Positions 38,508-50,138 of a DNA stretch of 64,000 nucleotides are shown in pieces. Location of the stretch: positions 1 to 64,000 of the forward strand of contig NOWV01000189.1 of the NCBI GenBank assembly GCA_003344405.1. Direction: 5' to 3'. Positions within the stretch are counted from its first letter, which is position 1; each line of letters opens with the position of its first letter. The notes under the pieces are model-generated. The model was not told where the DNA came from and ran no database searches. It worked only from the letters and a program-made list of their open reading frames with translations. Source of the DNA: Trichoplax sp. H2. Its lineage: Eukaryota > Placozoa > Uniplacotomia > Trichoplacea. Both the position numbers and the translations under genes were made by a program.

Positions 38508-41500
38508 GTAATTAAGGCTAAGGCTAGAATTATCAAGTTAAATTTTGTTTTGCAAGTGGATTAACATAGTCGACAAATTTCAACTGCTTCTCCGATTTTT
38601 TAATTTCATCTCACGTTTATATTTTCTGTTCTACACTAGGAATCCTCGCAGGTAAAATATGAAATATCATGTAATAAAAGAACTTAACAGAAAATTCTAA
38701 GTCATAAACATCTTTCTTCTTTGCTTCAATTCATTTGATTTTTGCTGTCATCTAACTGTCGGAACATGTATCTGTAGCCTTAATGAAAACGAGATGTGAG
38801 TTGTAGTTGTAAGGGTACTATAACTATCTTTTTCAGTGCAGTAACAAATAAACATTTACATTTGTACAGCGTTATTAATGTCCTTTTCCTCTTTTCTGTA
38901 ATATCTTTCATGACACTCTTACTACTGTCACTACTTGGCTTTTCACTGCAGAAGGGAACTATAGTAAGTTAAGCCAGTTTGATCAACTATAGATAGTGTG
39001 GTGCCTACATCGACTATAATGCACGTAGCTATGTAATCCAAATTGATATAAATGTTGAAAAATGACCACTCCCTCTGTTTCTGTCTGTATATTCCATTTA
39101 TTCTCTTGGGACTCTACACGAAATAACACAATTATTATAGCGAAGAGTAAGATTAAAATTATGTTTACTAGTATTAATCTCATATTCCGGCTAAATTTCA
39201 ACTAATAATACAAATAATTTCTAATATTCTATGCATGGACCTGTTCGTGAAATTTAGATTTTCGGACAAAAGAAGAAGACCCACCAAGTACGATTTGAAT
39301 AAATTCTGAGATATAAAACTTAATGTATAAATAATTATAGTAAATGATTATCTAATATTTTTACAGGACATGGTAAGTAGCTCTTCAGGATTCCTTTGAT
39401 TAATACATTGGTGAAAAAGGTCTTAACTCATTCTACTTGTCTTTACCAGTTACGATGGCCCATATTGCCTCGTGAAGTACGGAAAATCAGAGTTCTGCTT
39501 ATAATACTTTGCTATATCGATATCAAATTTTTCTTACTATAAAAATAAGTAGCAAGAGTATATTGCAAGAAAATTGCGTACGAGACAATATTTGAAGATG
39601 TTTAACGATTGAAATTTTCATGAAAGCATCATAGCTTGATAATAAAATTAATTCATGCCTGAATACAGTGTTTTGTCATTACAGTACAAAACTATTATCA
39701 ATTCAATTTGTTTTAGCATATATAGCATATGAAGATAACAACGTGTATGTTCATTTTTTTTTTATTTCTACTATAATTATCTACTGACTTATTACTGCAA
39801 TGATCTTGATAAATCCTTATTAAGTTGAAATTTATTTTTAGTAGTACCTGTAACGTAGAGCAAAAATAACCTCTAATTTTAGCAATGTGTACATAAATTT
39901 AAGTTTCCGATAGAGTAATAATTATATATTTTCTTTTCTTTTATATGCTATTGCTACAATTGGGTATTAAATATAATCCGAAAACAAATACATTCTCAAA
40001 TTGACAAACAGATCCAGTAGAAATTGGTAAGTATGATTGCTGTGTCTCATACAGTATACCTTGCTTCTAGTTACAATAATCTAATGAATTATCACTAAAG
40101 TAATCACATTTTAAATTATCTATCTACCGAGAGAAATTAATCGATAAATTTCATTACATATGTAGTATTATCTTTGCAAGATATCTGACTAAAAATGATT
40201 GAATTTAATGTCTGATTGAAAGTTTAATTTTAATTGCCCTTAAATATATCTTATGTTAAATGGTAAACATGATTCTAATTAAATGTTTATAAATTGAAAC
40301 CAAAATTATAAGCTACTGTTAACACTAATAATGAAACTTATATTTTACTCCTATTCCATATCTTAATAAAAACGAATAATACCAAAGCTGGTAAGATAAA
40401 TTTTACATACTTACATCCTGCTATTATTCAAAATATTTGATTCAATTTATTATAGTCATTTATGGTAAAATTTTAAGACTCGCCATATTATACTATAAAT
40501 ATTTAATGCTTTACAATTGTCTTATATGAAATTATGGAATGTTATCCTGTCGATACCAATTATATTTTATTTATTCCACCGTAGCTTCGGGTAAGTATAT
40601 TAATGATTATGTTTCACGTGTAATTTCATTCTTTAAGCTATAAAAACAACATTATTTATTAAGAATTAAACTGCAGTCGAAGAGTTTGAAATATGCAAGT
40701 ATGCATATAATGCTTTGGGTTAGCGCACCTAAACTGAGTAGTAGCTACCATAGATAGTATCAAATGCAGTGCGATAACAATATTTATTGGAGTTGTTATG
40801 TATCTATGGTCGGCCACACAAAATGACGCAAACAGTAGAATGGTTTCAATGCAGTTTATTGAAAAGTATAACCTACTCAAGAACGGATGAATAGTAGAAC
40901 TCACTTAATAAAGAATAAATCAGTTTTACAGAATCAGTAGCTCATGAATGACTACAGGATAATAAAAATATGTTATGTAGAATATTGCTATGAATTACAG
41001 TTAGAAAATCAATATGTTCATCACGTACAATAACAACATGACTTAGCAATATTGCTAGTATGGAAAGTATATGAACTCAGAATTGTAATGTACTTTAATC
41101 CAAATATGAGTTATACGCTATAGAGTATAACTATTTTTATGATTACATACAGGCATAACAGTTAGAATAATGTCGTTGTCATTTTAAAGAGAAACCAAAT
41201 AGTTAATTATTAAACCGAACAAAAGTTGAAATGTTACTATAATACTAATCAATATTTGCTTTTAATCATTTATATTATTTTATACTTGATTGATGAACAA
41301 ACGGTGGTAATTCCCATAGAACTTGGTAAGTGCTATACTGCTGATAAAAATAAATTAATGATGCATAGTTTAGATAAAAATACTATTTTAGTTTTGTACA
41401 GTAATATCTTTTTAAAACTAAATACAGTTGCTTCAGCAACTTTGCTGAAGTGCCTTTTTTAAGAATTCAGTTATTACTTATTTTTACATAGAATGGCTGG

Positions 41501-44500
41501 CGATAACAGTTACAGTAAATTTGAGAATAATTGCAATTCGATAGCAAGATGCTCTATTGTTTCTGAAATATACTCTAGTATAGCTCTTTCATTATATCTT
41601 ATTTGAGAATAGATTAATTTAGTCAATCTTATTTGGGGATTATTAAGAAAAAGTGGATAGTGTTTAGAATCATATTTGTTATTAACACAGCGTATTGCAT
41701 AAATTATTAGATATTTCAATTAATTACTTACAAAATATACTTGTATAGCCACTAGAAGACTATTATATTACTCATTCTGAAATCATTAAGATATATAAAT
41801 GAATATTAATGCGATATGATTACCTCTAACTATTAAAAATTTAAAAACAGTCAAAACTATTTTACTACCTTATAGCTCTGTAACAGTTGCAATATCATTT
41901 TTTCTATTTCTTTTCTGCTATGAATGCGAACTACTATTCTCAACTACAAACACAAAATTTGCATTTAACAGCTAGTAAGTTATTATCTTCTTATATAATT
42001 GATTTCATTTATAATTTTTAACTCGTATATTACAATGTTATGATAATAATCTTTCTGAAAGCTAGTATATGAGTATTGGAACGTATGACTACGATACTGT
42101 CGTTTGTGTTCTTAAAACAAGAGATTCACAGTAATTGTTATCAGACACTGTATCTCTAACATCAATTGAGGTTTTTCAATTACAAATTATATAGCAGTCC
42201 ATGAATTTTAAAATAAAAATTAAATATCTATTGATACCTAATCGGGTAATAATTTCGTTTTTTTTATGATCACATTGTTCTTACGATTCGCCATGATATC
42301 TTGGTACGAAATATTTATCTATAGTTCGTAAGTATGATGCTAATAAGTAAAATAAATTGATAAGAATTGTACGCAAATATCAGAAAACCCTTTCAGAATT
42401 TAATATTAATCCATTTTATCAAATATACAATATCACAGTAGTTAAATAACTAATGCATAATATATAGGAATAATAATTATAGTACGGTCAATCTTTGACC
42501 ATAATAAAATTCTTTTAGAACGAGTTACCGCGACAATTTCATGTGTTTATACACGTATTATTTTAAACTAACATGCGTTAAATGTCACAATTATAATTAG
42601 TACTTTCAGTTTGCCTACAGTATCATCAAAATATTAGACGAAAATCATTATTTAGCTTTGAATTTTTATTGCATTTATAAACGGTAATGTGCAAAATTAA
42701 AACTTATCCATGGCATTATTTTAAAAGTGCTATGTATAATTTATTTTGTTCCGTTTCATATGTTAACTGAAGTTATTATTTTAGATGCTCTTCCGCTATT
42801 AGTAAAATTCATGACTCGTCTAACACATTCTCTTTAATTTATTTGTGTTATAAATATCATACCTATCTATTCCCTGGCAATGGTCGCATTAGGATGTAAG
42901 TAAAGCAATTAGATATAACTGTAAATGAGAAAATTTATTGTAACATGGGTCATTACAGCTTCTAGTAAAAATTATAGTAATATCAATGCAGGATAAACTA
43001 ATAACACTAATTGTCACTTGCAAAACATCGCAAAACATCGCAAAACGGAAATTGCAACTGTTGAGTTCGTCGTAACCAACATGCAAAATGCGAAGCTCTT
43101 AACTTATTCCTAGTGTTTGGAGCTAACAAAGTCTCTTTTAATTGACGTAGTCGTACGATTTATAGTAACGCTAATGCAGTTAATTGAAATTCGGTGCAAC
43201 ATACTATATCATGATCCTTCTAGTTCAAGATCATAAGGAGTAGCTTACTCTTTCATCTTTAAAAATTTTGTCTGTGATATGTCTGGTATTGTACACGGTA
43301 CTATAACAGAGTATATATGTCTATTCGCGGAGAGTGATAATGTCTAATATTGCATCCATGCCCTATTTGCAAAGTACATTATTATTTGCAAAACTAAGAA
43401 AGCGATACGATTTCAATGAGATACATTCCTTGTTTCATACATATTTTATCATTCAAGTAGTTACAGATATTACCGTTCGGTATCCTGTAGAAATTCAATC
43501 AAACCATATCGCATAAATTTTCGGTCATACTACGAACAACAACACTACTTTCTCTTACTATCTATGTCAAAACACTAAAGTTGTAATATGTTTAATTTTA
43601 ACAGTACGGCACAGCTTAAGAAATTTATGATTATAGTGCACTTATTAATACAGCATTTGAGTTTCAGCAGAACCAAGTAGTAACATCAGCAGAACCAAGT
43701 AGTAATTTAAATGACTTCAATTAACTAAGAATTTCTGTTAAAATCTTGCACATTATTGGTATGTTTATTGATTTGAATTAGAAGATTTTAATTGGATACG
43801 TTAAAATTAATTGTGTAAATAAGGTTGATCTATACTAGTTAATTCAGCAAGAAGAGCAAATACAATGCAGTTATTGATTGTGAGTTCTTTAGAAGGATTC
43901 TTCTTGAGTATTTTAGTAATAGCTATCTAATCCAGTAGTTTCAGTTTAGGTTAGTAATTTAAGTAAAGTGACAAGATAGCGGCTCTATATTATTTAGTAA
44001 TATATTGTCAGGTATTCCCATACAAATCGATTATGTATGTATTACTATAAGATGTTCCATAATTTATGAATCAAAAGGAATGTAAAGTCTACAAGTAAAT
44101 TAAGAATGTATATTTGCTTGCTGTTGTAACGAAAATATGCATATCATTTAATATTTTTTCAATTTAACTAACTTAACGTTGTTGGTATTCAAATTTTATC
44201 TTAAACTTGAGGGTTTAACACCAATTCTATCATTAAAAGTTGAATGTATGTAATTTCAAACTAAATATTTAATAGATGATGTCTAATAGGTAACTATTTT
44301 TAATTCCTTTTACTATTGCTCCGCTACCAACGCTGACACCATCTAATAATGCAGTACATCAGCGTAAGATATAATTATAATCAATTTACTTAATGCTATT
44401 TCATATATTTTTTATGCTTTACTTAATATAACTCTTCATTTTGTTGTATGGTAAGTATTTTAAGCTTATCTTTTTTATTAAGAATTATATACGATCGCAT

Positions 44501-47500
44501 TAAGATTGCATTAGATAACTCAATCGTAGGAATGAAAATTATTGGTTTGAATTTTTTATAAATGTTTCAATAGTCTTAAATTAGGACTGATGTAATCTTT
44601 ATTAGCACAAATAAATGTAAACCATTTCCGGCTAACAATTTTACATTAATTTCTAATTTGTATGGGCGATTAATAGCCTATCTAATCTTATTACTTTTAG
44701 CGTAAAATTGAGCCTTTAGGTATAGTAAACTTAGTTAGATGATCACAAAACCAGTAACGTGACCTTTTTGCTTATTATTGATTATTATAATCACGGAAGG
44801 TGATGCAAAAGTCTTTTGGAAAATTATAGGACTGAGATACCATAGTTTATGAATATAATTGCAGATTTCATGCTCTATGTATTCTTTATAGTTAATGCAT
44901 AGAAATTTGAAATAATTTATACTAGATATTAGATCGTATCATGCAATTGTCTTTGCATAGTTATGGTTAACTTACATTAGGTACATTGCTTACGGTATAC
45001 GAATACAGTATTATTGTATATATGAACGTATATACTGTTCCTTAACCTCAGTTGAAACTTGCAATAAAAATAAGTACCTTTAGAATAAGAATCACATAAT
45101 ATTTAGGGCAGAGCACTTCAGTTTTAAAATAACAGACCTTAATAACATAATAGATGGAAATGTTTGTGTTAATTCGTATCAAGAAACTGCTTACAATAAA
45201 TTAATCAGAATCATCAGCTACATATTACTAGGCTAATTTGATGAACTGGCAGTTTATAATATATTGTAGAGTAAGATAAAAGATCTCTTCTCTACCTTAC
45301 ACAAAAAATATTATGCATTCATTGATTAAAGTTGTATCAGTTATCTTCAACAAATATTAAAAAAAATGTTTTTTTTAGACATTTGAAATAATTAAGATTT
45401 ATTTTTATTTCTTTTTTATATCGACATCTCGTCTTTGCTTTCCTTTGGCAATTTACATTGAATTTACAGAAGCAAGTAAGTTGCCTATTTAGTATAGATA
45501 AATAATAAAGTGTTTAAGCTAGCTGTTCTTATGATCGCGGTATTTCAGCAAGTATCTATGATCATATACTCGCTAAATTTACCTGAAGGAGAGCGAATAG
45601 CAGATTACTGATATAGATAATCATCTACACGCTAATGTGAAGTACAGCATCTATGACGTATTTGTTCAATTTATACTTTAGTCTCTACGAGAAATTTTAG
45701 AGCAATTGACTAAGTGTTTTAGCTTGATAGCGATGTTATATCGATAATGTCTTGGACTGTTTGGGAATACTGAACAATCATATATTGCTAGAGCATTGAA
45801 ATTAATAAAGAATAGGACTAGGCTAGGATTAAATTCTGGAATAACAAAACAAATAATTTTTTAATTTTACTTCACTTTTATAATTAATTTTTATGTACGA
45901 TTCCGAAATTGGGCAATAAAGCGCGTAAGTACAATATTTTATTTACTTTATTTATTTAAATTCTAATAGTACCTTATTTACTTATAATTGGATATTTGAT
46001 ATATCTTATTTCTGATATCAGTTACTATTGATAAAGATTTCGAACTTTATTTTAAATTGCCACGATATTAATGCTTTTATCAACTCTAGCGAAATTAATT
46101 GTTTGCATAAAGATTACATTAAACAAATTTGACGACGAGAAAATATGAATTTAGTTTCTACTGCCACACATTATACAATTTTATCGCTAAGCTACTAGTG
46201 CTGTAGTTCGTATGCTTAAGCTACGATAATACTTCACAAATTAGAGCGATATGCGAATAAATTTAATTTTATGCCTACTATTCAATCTTATGTATGCCAT
46301 ATATAATTGTCCTTCATGCAAAATTGATGATTTTCTAAAAACGAATTGGTCTATCATAAAGTGGGTAAGTATTACTTCATAGATTGTTTACCTTTCCTGT
46401 CATAAGCGAGATTTTCGTGCAGAATAAATTTTATTTCAGGACTCTGTACCCTACATGTTTAATAATGTATTCATCCATGATCACGTTCAGTATTAAATAG
46501 AATCGTAAGCAAGTTGAATTCGTGATAAAATAAGTTGTCATCACACTTTAATCATCTCTTAATAATAGAAGATATTTTACGAACTGTTTTGTAAATTGGG
46601 TGAAGGTTTCAGAAACTTAGCACATTTGCGACACTGAACAATGCCAGACTAAACTACAACGGTCACAGATTATTTCATTTTAGTCATTATAAAAACAGCA
46701 ATGTAATGAAACTGCGATAATAGTACAAAGTGCTATACTATAACTTTTAGTATATCCGTAAAGTAAAAATTTCGCAAGTGGGTCTGTTTACCTAATTATT
46801 AGATAATACGGTTTAGTACTAAGTCCGTTTACGTAATCTGATCATTAATAGTGATTTAGGCTACTCGCATTCATTTTCAATAATTAATTATATACAATTA
46901 TTAATATCTTCCAATCATATTCTATGCATTTGAGACAGCATAAATTAAATTTATTACTATGCATAACCTGCGCTATATTCTACATGGTCAAGAACGACTA
47001 TCTATTAAAGTAACATACCTTTGTCAAAATTCAGATATTTTACGAAACTTAAAATAGTAAGATACTGATGTGATTATGTATAACTATCAACTAATAGAAT
47101 TGTCTTACTTTTTAATATTGCACTTCTATGTCATAAACTGTATGACCATCAACGTCTCAGAGTGTAAGTTAAATACTATCAAGCTGAAGTACATTTTACA
47201 ACTAATTATTTATTGTTTGCTTTATATTATTCAGTATTAATATTCTATAATACGAAATTAATATAGCGTTCTTTTACCATTTGAACGTTCTGTACTTCAT
47301 TGCCTATTTCAAATATTTTGCAACCATTCGTATACTACAATTAATCTAGTTTCTCGTAGATATTTTTTGTAGAGTATCATTTTTATCTTTATTTTATTAA
47401 TAATAACTTTCGTATTTTTAATTATGGAATATTTATACTATGCCCACTCGGAATGTTAGATGGTAAGAATTGATAGAATAAAGGATTTAAAGTTTAGTAC

Positions 47501-47609
47501 TTATCAAAAGTACTATATTTCAATTACATTTACGATCCCTCTTTCTCAATACTAAAAGAAATAGCTACATTTCTGATGCCTTTCTCTAATGTCTTTCAGT
47601 ATCAATTAA
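38437..47609 (+). CDS. Micro-exon gene for a secreted six-cysteine knottin-like peptide
   Basis: Predicted precursor of about 85 residues in 22 coding exons over 9.2 kb: 38437-38507, 38640-38651, 38778-38795, 38952-38963, 39141-39146, 39258-39287, 39367-39372, 39450-39476, 40012-40026, 40388-40390, 40585-40590, 41320-41325, 41972-41974, 42325-42327, 42893-42895, 44355-44363, 45470-45475, 45922-45924, 46362-46364, 47161-47163, 47460-47462, 47600-47609. All internal exons are 3n and all junctions phase 2, with no internal stop. Order: signal peptide, acidic propeptide, KRRR site, then C-X5-C-X7-CC-X3-C-X11-C, the inhibitor-cystine-knot framework. Function unknown: knottins serve as hormones, defence peptides, channel ligands or venom components, and nothing here decides. 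Individual 3-nt exons are inferential; the overall pattern is strong. Confidence 0.75.
38640..39287 (+). CDS. Propeptide micro-exons (12, 18, 12, 6 and 30 nt)
   Basis: Exons 38640-38651, 38778-38795, 38952-38963, 39141-39146 and 39258-39287. They encode a short acidic spacer (NENE, REL, YEE) and then, in the 30-nt exon, a tribasic KRRR motif, a likely furin/prohormone-convertase site. The first three have strong T-rich acceptors (CACTAG, CTGTAG, CTGCAG) and donors GTAAAA, GTGAGT and GTAAGT. The 30-nt exon has a weaker acceptor (AATTTAG) and donor (GTACGA), so it may be optional, but without it the precursor would lack its cleavage site. Confidence 0.7.
39367..41974 (+). CDS. Knottin core micro-exons carrying cysteines 1 to 5
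   Basis: Exons 39367-39372, 39450-39476, 40012-40026, 40388-40390, 40585-40590, 41320-41325 and 41972-41974 (6, 27, 15, 3, 6, 6, 3 nt). Cys1 is made at the 39372|39450 junction, Cys2 lies inside the 27-nt exon, the CC pair is made at 40026|40388 and 40390|40585, and Cys5 at 41325|41972. The 27-nt exon uses donor GTACGG at 39477; the earlier GTGAAG would break the frame. If that donor is not used, the frame ends in TAA about 30 bases on, giving a short two-to-three-cysteine alternative product. Confidence 0.7.
41431..41450. other. Small hairpin followed by a T run
   Basis: CTTCAGCA, a 4-base loop and TGCTGAAG, followed 4 bases later by TTTTTT. It looks like a bacterial terminator but lies in an intron of an animal gene, 100 bases after the 41320 micro-exon. 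A role in splicing is possible but unsupported. Confidence 0.3.
42325..47609 (+). CDS. C-terminal 3-9 nt exons and terminal exon
   Basis: Exons 42325-42327, 42893-42895, 44355-44363, 45470-45475, 45922-45924, 46362-46364, 47161-47163 and 47460-47462 each add one to three residues of the last knottin loop. The terminal exon begins at 47600 after a strong acceptor (CTCTAATGTCTTTCAG), completes Cys6, adds Ile-Asn and stops at TAA 47607-47609. The 3-nt exons have AG exactly three bases before a GTAAGT or GTAAGA donor and lie 0.35-1.5 kb apart. Other frames of the terminal exon are also open, so the ending depends on the phase of the chain. Confidence 0.6.
43664..43705. repeat. 22-bp tandem duplication containing a possible micro-exon
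   Basis: TCAGCAGAACCAAGTAGTAA occurs twice with a 22-base period. Each copy contains AG, a 9-base CAGAACCAA and a GTAGTA donor, so each could act as a 9-nt phase-preserving exon of the micro-exon gene. The first copy follows a T-rich tract. Whether either is spliced cannot be told. Confidence 0.5.
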
Positions 47610-50138
47610 ATACTGCAGCATTAACAGAATTCAGCTGGTCATGCCTGCGATAGTATAGAATTAGAAGATCAGGAATTGGTATGGTAATCGTTACAAGAAG
47701 AAGAGAAGACTTAATTTAATCTGAAATACATCATGTATTGCAGTTGATTTTCTTGTAACTTTTAACAAAATTTAGTGGTAGATTCTACCTAGCATAATTA
47801 TAATCTAAGGATAATTTACAACATCTTATAGTGTAGGTTACATTGCGCACGTATTGCTCATAACCAGTAAAACCAATGCTCGTTCTATTTTCGTGTACTG
47901 CAAGTACACGTACCTATTACTTGGACAACTAACGAGGTTTTGGTTTACTGCTCGTAAATTTGCTTCAATATTGCTGGATTCTTGACATTAATATCCTAAA
48001 TTCCTAATCCATGACCAAGATATAATAAAAAGGCCTTTGAAATAAAATTTTTCTACTTATGAGCTACTATAGCTTAATTTTTGCAGCATGAATTGTTACA
48101 AAGGGACATGGCATGGCTTTGGATCAGTGTCTTATAATTCATAGTAGTAAAACGCTAACAATGTAGTTGCCATAGACATTACCGAAAATACAATTTATTG
48201 CCTTGATGGCGAGCAGTTGAATACCTATCTGTGCACAGTTCTCGGAGTATAAATAAATTAAAAGGAATCCTGTCACCTACAGAATCTATAGACGGGTCTG
48301 TATCATTGTGTATTCCAGCGACTACGACAAGAAATATTTCTAGTTGATCCTTAAATCGAAGTATAAAACTAAATTAAATCAATTGCAAGAGCGCTAACTA
48401 CGAGGTAATTTACAATTTAAAGCAGGAATCGGTACAGTCTCATAGACTATTCGAGTAGTTGCACATTTTTACAGTGAATGATGTCAGGAACTTCTTTTAT
48501 GGTGTAAAATTTCCTTTATTTTTACCAATTTTTTTTATGGAATAATCCCTGTTTAAAGCCTACCGGGAAAACTCCCGGCGGCGGATTGTAACCAATTATT
48601 AGAATGTTTGCAGAATCTACAGGATGCTTTCCTAATACTTGAAAATCCTAACTATCGAGGTTCTTCTAGACAGTCCTAACATAGCTGGACGTACATTACT
48701 GTCCCATGGACTCCGTACAGTCATGCTTATGCTGTATTCTAGATCACAGCCACTCATGGTAGAGTTAAGACGACAGAGCATGATAAAATCAGAGCCTTCT
48801 CAAATCGATCCAAAAACATATCAATTGAGGATTCATCATTCCATTTGAACATTTTAATCGAAGGTTTAGGACCAGCCAGTCTCGAATCGTTGAGCTGGAG
48901 TTGTTGCAGCATTCGACTCTTCCACCGTGATGTATTGTGAAGTATTTCTTAAATATTAAACAAATATTAAAGAAAATGTACTGTACAGTAAGGCTAACTA
49001 GAGTATCCTGTTTATGACGCTAAATTGTTGTGTATTACTGTCTAGAGTTAAATACTAACAACTGTATTAAAAGTTCGTACTACTCTCACTTAGCATAGAG
49101 ACAAGAAATTGAACACTTAGTTGAAGTTATTGTAAAACTAACTACCAACTCTTACTCTCGTTATTGTATCGGAAACGGCGGCTTATATACGTGCACCGTT
49201 CACATTTCTAACGCAATGTAATTGCAAGTTTATGCAACAGGAAATTCATTATTAAACGTACAATCGAATAAATATAGCGTAGCGTAGTATATAGTAGTAC
49301 TGATTTCTATACTGTATGCTTGACTAATGACTTTGACTTTATGTCTTAAGTTTACGGTATGTCTAACGGTGTAGGTTTAACAGGACTATATAATATTCAA
49401 TAATAGTCATTCAGTCCATTTAAGATTACTACATGTGTTTGCGTCCATTCAATATTACCTACATTAAGTATATTACTGTGATAATTCATTCATTATAGTG
49501 TCATCAATGATCTAATTTTGTCGAGTAATGAATGCATCCTATGTTAACACCTAACCACGAATGAACTATTATTCGATGTCATGGAAAGTGTGCAAGTGAT
49601 TCTTGCAATATTCAGCATGTAGACTTAGCAATAAATTTATTATTGTTTTGCACCAACAAAGTTGGCGAGGCTATATAAAAGCCTCTAAATTCTTAATTGG
49701 GGGAAGTGGATAAGTTAGATGATAATTATAATAGATGGTTATCAGGTATTTGTAGTAGATTGGAAGTTGTCAGTTCAATGGGTTATTTTAATAAAGCTTT
49801 AATTCTTAGTGTGAGTGTTCATTCTCTTATCTAAGGCTCCAATCTAAGTTGGGTAGATTAAAGAGAGCTTAGACTTAGATAGTTACGACTAGTTTCCAGG
49901 AAAGAATCCCGTTCATTTTTGCGTTGCATTCTCGGCTGTTTTAATGGCTGACTTGCCGTTGAACTACGCCTTCAATTTCTTGTTTCGATAGTAACAGACG
50001 CTTATGAGACTACTGTCCTGTACACAGTACCGTACTGTATATCAATGTAAAGTACGATACTACACCCTAGTGTACCACACCATGAATCAGAACGTCGGAT
50101 CCTCATCGCGGTAACTCTATCGTTTAATCGTCAAAAGA
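47610..50138. other. Intergenic region with an LTR-like promoter segment
   Basis: Between the micro-exon gene and the 123-bp array. At 49560-49930 a clear TATA motif (GCTATATAAAAGCC, about 49671) is followed about 120 bases later by TTAATAAAGC, resembling an LTR; ends not resolved. The region 48600-48850 is richer in GC and open in one frame but shows no recognisable domain. The missing first exon(s) of NAT9 may be here or nearer the array. Confidence 0.4.
48026..48046 (+). promoter_or_regulatory. Candidate polyadenylation signals of the micro-exon gene
   Basis: AATAAA occurs twice within 20 bases (ATAATAAAAAGG and GAAATAAAATT), about 420 bases after the TAA at 47607. No closer perfect signal was noticed. 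Assignment is by position only. Confidence 0.35.

Noticed and set aside
40526-40590. ATG frame MKLWNVILSIPIIFYLFH ending at the 40591 donor, a possible alternative signal-peptide exon in phase 2.
   Set aside because: It has a plausible leader and the right phase, but no promoter motif, and the T-rich part doubles as the polypyrimidine tract of the 6-nt exon 40585-40590. Kept only as a possible alternative start.
41226-41462. Open frame beginning at TTG with a hydrophobic stretch.
   Set aside because: No ATG in frame, and the useful part is only the 6-nt exon before the 41326 donor.
44371-44451. A GTAAGT donor at 44452 that seemed to belong to the micro-exon series.
   Set aside because: No AG lies close enough upstream; the nearest acceptor would create an exon with stops in every frame. 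Treated as a chance donor.
46254-46364. An open frame from ATG with a hydrophobic leader ending at the 46365 donor, looking like a second signal-peptide exon.
   Set aside because: The in-frame end is phase 0, which does not match the phase-2 chain, and neighbouring donors show similar AT-rich pseudo-leaders. The 3-nt exon reading explains the donor better.
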